Shown here: in pieces, positions 34,890 through 44,400 of the stretch
Position numbering within the stretch: position 1 is the first letter of the stretch
How the letters are laid out: each line of letters opens with the position of its first letter
DNA from: Candidatus Pseudobacter hemicellulosilyticus
GTDB taxonomy: Bacteria; Bacteroidota; Bacteroidia; Chitinophagales; Chitinophagaceae
Assembly (NCBI GenBank): GCA_029202545.1
Contig: CP119311.1
Coordinates: forward strand, 3,534,001-3,598,000
DNA: 64,000 bases
Reading direction: 5' to 3'
The notes under the pieces: model-generated
What the model was told of the DNA's origin: nothing
Seen by the model: the letters and a program-made list of their open reading frames with translations, nothing else
The model's database searches: none
Position numbers and translations under genes: made by a program

Positions 34890-37295
34890 ATGATTAAATT
34901 ATTTCTACTTTCCCTTTCATTAGCCCTTTCAACAGTAATCATTGGTTGCCCGGTGCAATTGACGGTAGTGGATGAAAAGGGAAATACAAGGGAAGGGATA
35001 GCAGTGAAAAACAGGGCCGCGAAACTTTACGGATACACGGACAGGCAGGGCATCCTTTCAGTAGAACTGGCCAATGGTCCACACACCTTTATGTTTTACG
35101 AAGAAGGTATCCTGGTATTGGATACCACGATCACAATACACTGCGATAGCCTGCAACAGTTCAGGTTTGTCATAAACGGGAAATGGAACAGGGCGGCCCA
35201 ACTGGAAGAAGTAAGCGTATATTCCAGAACGGCAAAGCAGCTGATGGATATATCCCCATTCTCCGTTCAGGCGATAGACCTGCAAAAAGAGTATAATAAA
35301 GGCGGGGATGTAAGTGAGGTGCTGAACAGGGCATCCGGGATCATCTTGCGTACCGATGGAAATATAGGCGCTCCCGTACAGGTTAATTTGGGTGGATTGC
35401 AGGGGAAAGCGGTCCGGATCTTTAAGGACGGCATACCTGTTGAATTGTTTGGTCATGGGTTCAGCCTGGGCACTATTCCATTGAATATGCTTGAACGGGT
35501 TGAGATCTATAAAGGGGTAATGCCCCTCTACCTGGCTTCAGATGCGCTCGGTGGCGGCATTAACCTGGTATCCCGGCAGGAAAGTAAAAAAACGCTGGAG
35601 CTGTCTTATGAAGTAGCCTCCTTCAATACACACCGGATCACCGGGAATGGATTATGGCATAGTAAAGACCGGAAATGGTATATCGGCGCCAACAGTTCTT
35701 TCAATTACTCGGACAACGATTATAAAGTGAACGTCCCGGTGTATGCCGAAGGGACCGGTGTAAGGATATTTAAAGACCTGCCGCGTTTCCACGATGCTGT
35801 CCGGACCTATTATGCAGAGGCTTTTGCAGGGATCCGTAACCGGAAATGGGTGGACGATCTGCGGTTCACGCTCGTAGCGTCTTCCTTTTACAAGGAGATA
35901 CAGCATGACGGCATTATGGATAAAGTGTACGGCGGGCCGCATTCAAAAGAGCAGAATATTACCGGGCTGCTCAATTACAGGAAGTCGTTCCTGAAAAACA
36001 GGCTGAAAGTCAACGTCCTGGCCGTCTACAGCCTGTTCAATACAAAATTCACGGATACTTCCACTGTAAGATATGGATGGGACGGTCAGCTTCTCGGGAC
36101 CGGCTTGCGTCCGGGGGAGATCAACCTTGGCAACCTTCAGCAAATAGATTATAAGTTCTTTTCATCGCGGTTGAACCTATCGTACAGGTTGAGCCCGGAT
36201 CATGTCCTTGATCTTAGCGGGTTATATTATCAGCAGGACAGGAAGGGCAGTGATCCGCTGGGAGCTATTACTGCAGTGGAGAAGATTGATGTACTCACTG
36301 TGCCTGCGGTTTACCGGAAAAGCAATATTGGCCTGGGCCTGCGCTCGGAATGGTTCAATAAAAGGGTGGAAAGCATTATCGCCCTGAAGCATTATTATTT
36401 TTATACAAAGGGATATACCACGGATAATTTCGGACTGGGCTGGCAGTCCTCCGTCTCCAATAACCAGCCCGGTTACCTGGCCGGCCTGCGCTGGAACAAT
36501 GAGCAGTTTATGGCAAAGCTGTCCTATGAATATGCCAACAGGCTGCCGGACGAAAATGAAATATTCGGTGACGGGCTCATGACCAAAGAGAATATGAGTC
36601 TTAAACCGGAGAAGAGCCACAATGTCAACCTCAACGGGCAATATACGCTGGAAAGCGAAAAGCATACACTGACCCTTTCTGCCGGGCTTTTTTACAGGAA
36701 AGTAAAAGATATCATCTTCCTGCAGCTGGATATCCCTTTCAACAGGTATATCAACTATGAGCGGTCGGAAATAAAAGGATTTGAAGTAGAAGCAAATTAT
36801 ACCCCCTACAAATTGTTTGACCTTGGCTTTAATGTTACTTACCAGGACATCCGGCGGGTAGATATTGAAGAATCCATGTTCCGCTTCCTGGAAGGCTCAC
36901 GTATTCCCAATGTTCCCTATTTATTTGGTAATACCTGGCTGCGCAAAGAGTTCAACAGCCTGCTGTCAAAGAACGATCGCGTAGAGCTGAACTGGAATGC
37001 GCATTATACGCACCGGTTTTTCCTGTACGCCATTCCCAAACAGGCGGAACCCACTTTGTTTGGCCCCATTGAAAAGGTACAGACCTCCATGCTTATTCCC
37101 AATGACAGCAGGGTAGGGCAGTTCTCACACAATGTCGGGTTGTACTATCATTTCCCCAATAAGCGGTTGTCCCTGTCTGCCGAGTGCCGGAACCTGAGCA
37201 ATGTAAAACTGTACGACAATTTCAATATTCAAAAACCTGGACGATCGTTCCATCTCAAATTCGTATTCCAGTTCTTAAATCAAAACATAAAATAG
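34890..37295 (+). CDS. TonB-dependent receptor, siderophore/XusA-like
   Basis: The 801-aa outer-membrane receptor has a signal peptide, a short carboxypeptidase-regulatory-like domain (about 20-100), a plug (about 115-225: GGDVSEVLNRASGIILR; LERVEIYKGVMPLYLASDAL then GGGINLV) and a 22-strand-type barrel ending in a C-terminal aromatic strand. It is smaller than SusC receptors and lacks a SusD partner. A lipoprotein gene follows after 1 nt and a PchR-like regulator is divergent, a layout typical of iron-chelate uptake and similar to the XusAB xenosiderophore system of Bacteroides. The ligand is inferred from context only. Confidence 0.88.
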   Translation: MIKLFLLSLSLALSTVIIGCPVQLTVVDEKGNTREGIAVKNRAAKLYGYTDRQGILSVELANGPHTFMFYEEGILVLDTTITIHCDSLQQFRFVINGKWNRAAQLEEVSVYSRTAKQLMDISPFSVQAIDLQKEYNKGGDVSEVLNRASGIILRTDGNIGAPVQVNLGGLQGKAVRIFKDGIPVELFGHGFSLGTIPLNMLERVEIYKGVMPLYLASDALGGGINLVSRQESKKTLELSYEVASFNTHRITGNGLWHSKDRKWYIGANSSFNYSDNDYKVNVPVYAEGTGVRIFKDLPRFHDAVRTYYAEAFAGIRNRKWVDDLRFTLVASSFYKEIQHDGIMDKVYGGPHSKEQNITGLLNYRKSFLKNRLKVNVLAVYSLFNTKFTDTSTVRYGWDGQLLGTGLRPGEINLGNLQQIDYKFFSSRLNLSYRLSPDHVLDLSGLYYQQDRKGSDPLGAITAVEKIDVLTVPAVYRKSNIGLGLRSEWFNKRVESIIALKHYYFYTKGYTTDNFGLGWQSSVSNNQPGYLAGLRWNNEQFMAKLSYEYANRLPDENEIFGDGLMTKENMSLKPEKSHNVNLNGQYTLESEKHTLTLSAGLFYRKVKDIIFLQLDIPFNRYINYERSEIKGFEVEANYTPYKLFDLGFNVTYQDIRRVDIEESMFRFLEGSRIPNVPYLFGNTWLRKEFNSLLSKNDRVELNWNAHYTHRFFLYAIPKQAEPTLFGPIEKVQTSMLIPNDSRVGQFSHNVGLYYHFPNKRLSLSAECRNLSNVKLYDNFNIQKPGRSFHLKFVFQFLNQNIK

Positions 37296-37296
37296 T

Positions 37297-38553
37297 ATGA
37301 AAAGTAGCGGTTTATTTCGTTCGTTTGCTGTCAGTATTGCAGCGTCCATGATCCTCGCATCCTGCAGCAAGGACAATGACACCCCTCCTAAGGAAGAAGA
37401 AAACAATGAATTCCCCAAGAATGAAACATGGGTTGTTTACGCTGCCAATTCCGGTTGGAGCGGCGGTATCTTTGCGTTGAAAGACAATAAAGCCAAAGAG
37501 CTTAACCTGGCCGGTTTACCCTTCTTTCAATTGAGCAGTGTAATGGGTGGCAGAACATTGGGTAAAAACCTTTATAAGGTTAACAGCGCCTCCAATGCGC
37601 AGGGCTTACTGAAGATGAGTTTAGACGCTTCCGGTAAAGTGGTAGAAGACAAATTTCTGCCATCGCTGTCAACTGCCTATATTTCCAATTACCTGGCAGT
37701 AAGCGCCACAGAAGGTTATTACTGGGATGATGTCAGGGGCGGCCTGAAAGTGCAGAAATTCAATCCAACAACAATGGAGCGGACCGGTGAGATCGATTTC
37801 AGCTCCCTGTCGGAAGGCCTGCCTAACGAGTCTGCTGGTCAGCTGATCATTGCCAAACGTGATGATAAGCTCTATGTAGACCTGCTGCTCGGCACCAAAG
37901 TAGGCACTAACTGGCAGGTAACACCTGCTGTAAAAGAGGTGGCCATTGCCGTGTACGACCTGACCCAGAACAAGATCCTGAACGTTACTAAATTTGCCGG
38001 AACCACCAATCTGGGCGTGTTTATTGATCACGTATTGGTGAGCCTCGACGAAAAGACCCAGGACCTCTATTTCGCCACCGTTGCGGATATGAAAACCCAG
38101 CCAACAGATGCTTCTTCCAAGATCCTGCGTATCAAAAAAGGAGCAACCACCTTTGATGCGGATTTTTCAATAGATATCAAAAGTTACCAGTTCCCGGCAG
38201 AATTTAACAGGCTCTTTGCCTATGATGGTAAGATCTATACCACTATTCCTTCCAGGCCTACTTCTTACTACGGCGGCGGACAGCATGGCGTTACCTATCG
38301 CAGTGATATCTGGTTCTGGAATGAAATTGATGCTACCACTAAAAAGGCAAAACGCCTGGATATGCCGGCTGACGCCTTCTATGGTACGCAAAACCCTTTC
38401 CTGCATAATGGAGAGATCTATTTCCTGTCTAACAATACCACAGAAAGTTATTCAGGGGTGAATAAATACAACCCTGCTACCGGTGAAACCAAAGAATTGT
38501 TTCACCTGAAAGAAAGTGGAAGGCTGAATGGTTTCAATATCATTGTAGATTAA
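37297..38553 (+). CDS. DUF4374-like surface lipoprotein, XusB-like
   Basis: The 418-aa lipoprotein has a signal ending MILASC (Cys23) followed by SKDND, an acidic run like a surface-export signal. The rest shows beta-propeller-like repeats (GGRTLGKNLYKVNS, LFAYDGKIYTTI, NGEIYFLSNN). The length, layout and pairing with a TonB receptor fit the DUF4374 family, whose Bacteroides member XusB binds enterobactin on the cell surface. It is coupled to the receptor gene by a 1-nt gap. No XusC-like PepSY gene follows; a perfect 21-bp terminator comes instead. Confidence 0.7.
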   Translation: MKSSGLFRSFAVSIAASMILASCSKDNDTPPKEEENNEFPKNETWVVYAANSGWSGGIFALKDNKAKELNLAGLPFFQLSSVMGGRTLGKNLYKVNSASNAQGLLKMSLDASGKVVEDKFLPSLSTAYISNYLAVSATEGYYWDDVRGGLKVQKFNPTTMERTGEIDFSSLSEGLPNESAGQLIIAKRDDKLYVDLLLGTKVGTNWQVTPAVKEVAIAVYDLTQNKILNVTKFAGTTNLGVFIDHVLVSLDEKTQDLYFATVADMKTQPTDASSKILRIKKGATTFDADFSIDIKSYQFPAEFNRLFAYDGKIYTTIPSRPTSYYGGGQHGVTYRSDIWFWNEIDATTKKAKRLDMPADAFYGTQNPFLHNGEIYFLSNNTTESYSGVNKYNPATGETKELFHLKESGRLNGFNIIVD

Positions 38554-38565
38554 AAGCACAGCTTA

Positions 38566-38612
38566 TTTAAACAAAAGCCTGCTTACACCCTGTAAGCAGG
38601 CTTTTGTTTAAA
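38566..38612. terminator. Intrinsic terminator, 21-bp perfect stem
   Basis: Arms 38566-38586 and 38592-38612 are perfect reverse complements (core AAAAGCCTGCTTAC / GTAAGCAGGCTTTT) around the loop ACCCT. It ends the receptor/lipoprotein operon. Confidence 0.92.
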
Positions 38613-38679
38613 GATACGTTGACTATGCTGAACCGCCGGGTGCTGCCGCCTTTGCGCCGGATCGGGGCCAGAGAAGAAG

Positions 38680-38694
38680 TTTTTGGGACGAACC
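38680..38694 (-). repeat. Dispersed GGTTCGTCCCAAAAA repeat, copy 3
   Basis: TTTTTGGGACGAACC on the plus strand is a full 15-bp copy on the minus strand. Its extension TCCCTTT on the minus strand is shared with copy 8. It lies 60 bp before a Crp/Fnr-type gene. Confidence 0.7.
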
Positions 38695-38753
38695 AAAGGG
38701 AATCGCTGCCACCAGCAAATTATCCTGTATTATTGTATTCCTAAACCCAAGCT

Positions 38754-39374
38754 ATGGCTCTCCGCAAAACTAACAGCCAGACTCCTTTATTGGAGGATTT
38801 TCTGAATGCTATCCATCCTTTATCAGCACCTGCCATGGACTATATCCGGCAGCAGGTGGAGACCGTAAAGGTCCCCAAGAATACTATCCTGGTAAAGTCG
38901 GGTGAGCATTGCCAGTACCTGTATTATATTCACCTGGGGGTAATCCGCTCTTTTCTCAAAGAAAGCGGCAAAGAGATCACAACCTGGGTAGATGTGGAAG
39001 GGGAGATCTCCACTTCCATCCGGGGGCTTTGTTACCGGGCGCCTTCCCTGGAGACGCTGCAGACCCTGGAGCCCTGCGAGCTGAGCCTGTTCTCCTACGA
39101 GCACCTCGACTATTTATACGAGCACTTCAATGAAGCCAATATTCTGGGCCGGAAATTCCTGGAAGCCAGTTATGTAGCCTCGGAAGAAAGGGCTTACCTG
39201 ACCCGCATCCCCAATGCAAAGAAAAAATACCAGCACCTGCTCAACACCCGCCCTGAAATGATCAACAGGATCGCGCTTACCTACGTGGCCTCTTTCCTGG
39301 GCATGACCCTGGAGACCCTGAGCCGGATACGCAGTGCAGCTTATAAAAAGAAGCCGGCGGAGACAGGACAATAG
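38754..39374 (+). CDS. Crp/Fnr-family transcription regulator
   Basis: The 206-aa protein has a cyclic-nucleotide-binding-type beta barrel (about 20-125: VKVPKNTILVKSGEHCQYLY, then LGVIRSFLKESGKEITTWVD) and a C-terminal helical/HTH region (AKKKYQHLLN, then RIALTYVASFLGMTLETLSRIR). The cAMP-contact residues of Crp are not conserved and no FNR-type cysteine cluster is seen, so the signal is unknown. This type is very common in Bacteroidota. It stands alone and is convergent with the following kinase gene. Confidence 0.85.
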   Translation: MALRKTNSQTPLLEDFLNAIHPLSAPAMDYIRQQVETVKVPKNTILVKSGEHCQYLYYIHLGVIRSFLKESGKEITTWVDVEGEISTSIRGLCYRAPSLETLQTLEPCELSLFSYEHLDYLYEHFNEANILGRKFLEASYVASEERAYLTRIPNAKKKYQHLLNTRPEMINRIALTYVASFLGMTLETLSRIRSAAYKKKPAETGQ

Positions 39375-39393
39375 CCAGGCCCCTTGATCTAGC

Positions 39394-40623
39394 TTAGGGT
39401 TTCTGTGCCTGAAAATAAACGGTGATGGATGTGCCTTCACCTAAAACACTATCAACCTCCATACGGCCGCCGTGCTGCTGCAAAAATTCATGGATAAGTA
39501 CTACGCCAAGTCCTGAGCCGGATTCATGGCTGGTGCCTGAAGACGATACAGCCTGATTGTTTTTGTAGGCTTTCACCTGGCTTGCTGTCATGCCTATGCC
39601 GGTATCTGTTACGGTGATGGCTATGTATGCATCGCGTGGTACAGCCGTGATAGTTACTGTCCCATGATCAGAAAACTTAATTGCATTGCTGATAAGATTT
39701 CTCAGGGTAAACCCAACGATCTGACGGCTCGTAAACATGAAAATGGTTTCCTTCACCTTGTTGATGAGTGTAATATTCTTATTGATCGCAGCTTCGCTTA
39801 ATAGTTCAATGGATTCATCCACCACCCTTTGGACCATAAATCTATCTGCTGAATGAGTACCGGGAGCCACATGCGTTTTTCCCCAGGCCACGAGATTGTC
39901 AAGCAGAATGATCGTGGCGTCGAGCTGGTTGCCAATCAATTCAAAATAGGGTGTTATTTCCGTAGCGGAAACTGTTCCAAGTGATACCTGTTTTATTAAC
40001 CTGTTGATAGCGTGCAATGGGGCGCGGGTGTCATGGCCCAGGATGGACATGATCCTTCTTTGCGTATCGATCAATTGCTTCAGGCCCGCACTTTGCTTAA
40101 GCTCTAGTTGGCTGATCTCACGAAGTAATTCACTTGTCCTACGTTCTTCCATCAACTTGATGACCTGTTTGGATAAAACAGCTAAGGCATTAAGTTGATG
40201 ATCGTCTAATTGCCTGGGCTTGTTGTCAATTACACAAAGGCTGCCTAAATTATTGCCTGCTTTGCTGATCAGCGGAAACCCGGCATAGAACCTGATTGAG
40301 GGCTCTTCCTGAACAAGGGGATTATCCAGGAACCTTTTATCACTGGTGACATCTGTAACAATTAATGGCTTTGAGGAAAGAATAGTATGAGCGCAAAGAG
40401 CGATACTTCGGGGCGTTTCTGTTGCATTCAGGCCTTTGGCGGCTTTAAACCATTGGCGATCCTTATCAATAAGACTGATCAGGGAAATGGGTGTCTGGCA
40501 GATAAAGGATGCCAGTTCAACAACGTCGGTAAAATCCTGCTCAGATTCAGTATCCAGCAGATTTAAGCTGTATAGCTCGGCAAGGCGCTCCGCTTCTTTT
40601 TGTGGTAGAACTGCACTAATCAT
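39394..40623 (-). CDS. GAF-domain sensor histidine kinase, no membrane segment
   Basis: The protein of 409 aa (ATG at 40621-40623; an upstream TTG would add three residues) has an N-terminal GAF domain (about 20-160: ASFICQTPISLISLIDKDRQ, RFYAGFPLIS, GSLCVID). A HisKA-like dimerisation helix follows with the phospho-accepting His in ILGHDTRAPLHAI, then an ATPase domain with N box NLISNAIKF, G1 DTGIGM and G2 GSGLGVVL. There are no membrane helices, so it senses a cytoplasmic signal. No response regulator gene is adjacent; it is an orphan kinase. Confidence 0.88.
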   Translation of the reverse strand: MISAVLPQKEAERLAELYSLNLLDTESEQDFTDVVELASFICQTPISLISLIDKDRQWFKAAKGLNATETPRSIALCAHTILSSKPLIVTDVTSDKRFLDNPLVQEEPSIRFYAGFPLISKAGNNLGSLCVIDNKPRQLDDHQLNALAVLSKQVIKLMEERRTSELLREISQLELKQSAGLKQLIDTQRRIMSILGHDTRAPLHAINRLIKQVSLGTVSATEITPYFELIGNQLDATIILLDNLVAWGKTHVAPGTHSADRFMVQRVVDESIELLSEAAINKNITLINKVKETIFMFTSRQIVGFTLRNLISNAIKFSDHGTVTITAVPRDAYIAITVTDTGIGMTASQVKAYKNNQAVSSSGTSHESGSGLGVVLIHEFLQQHGGRMEVDSVLGEGTSITVYFQAQKP

Positions 40624-40876
40624 AAGCCGCAATGTTAAAGTCCCGACCGCGTGCTAATAGCGATTAAGAACTCTTTTCAGAATAAAAGTTAATTATGGGA
40701 TAAGTGGCAATGAATTTTATCCGGTAAGCACTTGCCAGGTGAATTTTCAGGAAGGTCCAGTGGAAGATAAAAGCATATATGCTGTCATCTTATCATGTTT
40801 ACAAATTCGCGATTTTCTGCAATATTTAGCGTGGTATATTCTTTTTTACTGATAAATCATGGTATTTGGGTATTGA

Positions 40877-41412
40877 AAGCTTCAGCTGCAGGGGGACGGA
40901 TGTCACCTGGCCACCCCGGAAGATGAACACTTTATCATCGATGCTGGGGATAAAGAAAAAATCTACCGGTTCCTGCGTAATTCCAGTCTGAAATAGCCAA
41001 GTCCTGTCACCATGGGAGCAGTGATATTACCAATGAATTGTTACAGGCCATTAATCCGATTGCAACTATCATCTCAAGCGGAGACGAGGAACCGCATTTT
41101 CACCCAAGACCGGAAACGCTGGGCGCCATCGGCAAGTATGGAAGGGGTAACCGGCCGCTGATCTTCAGCACGGAGTTGGGGCGGTCGATCCCGGAGTTCA
41201 TTGAGATTGATCTGGAGCGGGCTTCGGATAAGAAAAAGCAAAGGGTAGGTTCAACGTATGGTATGGTGACGGTGCGCACGGATGGGGAACATGCGGTTAT
41301 TGCGCAGAAGCTGGAAAAGCCGCGGTCATCCTTTGGTCTGCTTACCAGGTGGCATGTGGAAAAGATTGTGTGGAATGGTGAGAGAGGGGAATTTGTTTCC
41401 AGACGGGGATAA
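40877..41412 (+). pseudogene. Decayed metallo-beta-lactamase-fold (ComEC-like) hydrolase gene
   Basis: Two pieces in different frames remain. The first, from 40877 to the stop at 40994-40996, reads QGDGCHLATPEDEHFIIDAG with a following KIYRFLRN, as in the N-terminal strands of this fold. The second, in the next frame to 41412, reads SCHHGSSDITNELLQAINP, then SGDEEPHFHPRPETLGAIG, and RPLIFSTEL: the C-terminal half of such proteins, including the HHGSSD and HPRPE motifs. The middle, including the HxHxDH zinc motif, is gone. So this is a remnant with an internal deletion and frame change. The upstream stretch 40633-40876 shows nothing else. Confidence 0.7.
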
Positions 41413-41425
41413 AGTGTGCTATAGT

Positions 41426-44400
41426 TCAATCAAAAGTTTCCTGAAGTATCTGTTTCACCTTTGATAAAGGGTAGACTGTCTTATCACTGTCTCTGAATTT
41501 TTCGATCACCATTTCCTGGTACCAGAAAAGATCGTGCGCATTGATGTGCTCCGCGTTCAACTCTTCAAAAGCTTGGTCATAAAATCTGATTACCTGATAG
41601 AGATCGGCTTCCCCTTTCATGGCGAAAAGGGTTAGCCATTCTATTATCAATAGTTTGGGCGATTCAGAAAAATGAGATTTTTTATGTGGAGAAAGCAATA
41701 GATAGGAAAGTGATTGTAGCCTGCTGAGTGCTTGTGAAGTATCGATCAGGTGAAGGTTAGAGAATGACTGAATAGAATAGGGTGCGATCAGATTCTCCTC
41801 TATTCTTTGCACCAGGAACTCAAATCCTCCAAAATCACCCAGAATGCAACAGTACCGGGCTGCTTTCACTTTCCATTGTACATCCACCTGGGGAGTTTCC
41901 AGGCATTTTTTCATTGACTGGTGTACTTCAGTTGGATATTCCTCAATCAGTGTCTGGGCAAACTTGAAGTAATCATAGTCGTAATTGTCCATTTGCTCAA
42001 AATAAGTAACCAAAACAGATAATGATCCTCCGAGTGCCTGATGAATTTCAAGTAGGTCTGTGGGGGAAATATTTACTCCCGGATTCTTGTATAGCAGGTC
42101 AAGGATAATATCCAAAGCTTCTTCCAAATTAAATAATTTACATAATTGCAAGTGCGTTCCCAATACGCCGGCTGCTTTTATCCCTGTTTTTAGATTGCTT
42201 ATTATTTTTTGTTCAAATTTGATTTTTTCAGCCGGCGAAAATTTATTCAGAATCTTCTCTGAAATGGAGATTGTATTGTTTTGTTTATTGTTAGCAAACC
42301 CTCGTACCCCACTTGCATCCAGCCATACTAATTCCATAAGTTGTTCAGCAGGTGCATTAAATTCAAACCTTTCAAACAGCTCTCCAATAAAAACATGCAA
42401 GGGGCGGTAGGTTGCGTCGGTGTAAGCATTTTCAAAATTCAGTATAGATAGGTGCCTGGAAAAATAATCACGGGCATATCCAATTAATACATCCTCCTCT
42501 GGTGTTCCGATAAATGGATAGTGTAGGATCTCAGCAGCTCTGAATTGTTCAAAAATTTCAGCATTCTCAATTACTTCTATCGCTTTTGAAAAACTGATAA
42601 TACCGTCTTTTTGGGGTACCCAACGAAGCAGGAAATAATAAACAAAATTGGAATCGGCATTCCTTCGGTGCAGATTGCCGTCCATGTGAACATGCAACAC
42701 CTGCTCTTCTATTTCAGTATTGCCAAAGGCCTTAAAAAAAGCCTCAACTGCATTTTTGAACATTTGCTGATCCCTTATATACAAAAGGTCGTTGGTTCTT
42801 TTAATTTGATCAGTCTTTTCGTTATCATCAAGTACATTACTTACATCGGCAAAGAGAGTTCCTTCTGTGGCATCGATCAGTAAATCATGAAATTGGGTGG
42901 CTTCCGGTATTTGTTTATTCCGCAATTGGTTGAGCCAGATACGCAATGTTTTTAAGGAACTCTCTTCGCGATACTCCCATTCTGTCATAAGGTAATCGAA
43001 GGAAGACGCCCTTACCATTCTTGACATAAACCAGCCAGCTTCGGTAAACAGGCGATCAATACTGGCTCTTACAGCTAAGTCGTGGCTATTTGTTTGAGTG
43101 AAGAAATCATTCCAAACGATATACGAGTCTTCCTTGTATTTTCGGTCTATATTTCTGCAGAGTGCCGTTACCGCCAGTGCAATTGTCGGATCTGACGGGA
43201 ACATAGCAATAGCTTTATCAGCTATTTTTCGGTTCAGTTGTAGTATAGAAACGCTCCGCTGCTCTTCGCACCTCTTCCAGATGTCTTTCCTCATTTCATA
43301 CAGTAATCGCTTTAGATTGAACGGTTTTTTAGTTGCCAGTAAAAATTCCTCCCACCAGAATTCTGAGCCCGCGTGATGAATTTCGTCATTGGCCACTACA
43401 ATATTGGTGATGCCTTCAAGTCCAAAGTCATAATACTCATCCACCCATCCCATGATCACGAGGTACTGGTAGATCGCGGTTCGGTAAGAATGGATCATGC
43501 AGAATTCCTTCCGGCTTAAAAGCGTTGCAACTGTCGAGTGGGTGCCCATTTTGTTTTCTGTCAGTACCTCTATCAGGTTAAATGCCAGGTTCCACTCATT
43601 GGTGTTCGCCACCGTTATCATAGCCTGGTTAAAAAAAGATTCCCGATGCCTGCCTAAACCATTTAATCTTTGTAAAACTCTAATCGCTGTCTGTTTGGCT
43701 ATAGACGGTATATGCTTGTCAAAAGCGGTTTCGATAAGGAACGCTACAGCCTGATCATCGCCCTGGATAAATTGTGCGATCTTGTCTTCATAAATCAATA
43801 TAGGTCGCAGATTCTTGTTAATTAGCCGGTTGAAGAGCTTTTTCAGTAAAGAAAGTCTTTGAGTATTGGTAAATTTTGATTTCTCTGTAGTGAAGAGGAG
43901 TTCTATATTGTCTGATTCAACAAACTCAAGCAATTTATTGTAAATGCTACTTTTCTCATCCATTAAGGATAACAAAGAAGACGTTGTTTCTATCCACTTG
44001 GTCTTAACCTTTTTGATCGAATTGCCAACGCTGATAAAACTGATGATTGTATCGTAGGGCATATCCATCAATTGCAGTGCTGCCAGATGTTCCTGGAAAA
44101 GGGCATTGGTAAACCCCCAGAATTCCTGGTATTTGGTAATCAGGGTATTCACTTTCAGTAACTCTATTTCTTCCGACGTAAACAAAGCTTGCAGGTGCTC
44201 ATAAGCCAAAGCGTTCAGGCCGGATAGCTGCAACGCCAAAGCCAGTCGCTGTATTGCTGATTTGTACAGCAGCATTTTGTCTTTGACCGATAGCCCACCT
44301 GCGATCCTTCTTGCACATTGATGGTCGAATGATCTTTCTATCGCTACTTCGAGTACGTTTGCTTTGGAGGTGGGCATTTTCCCTGGCTTATCTTTAAAGA

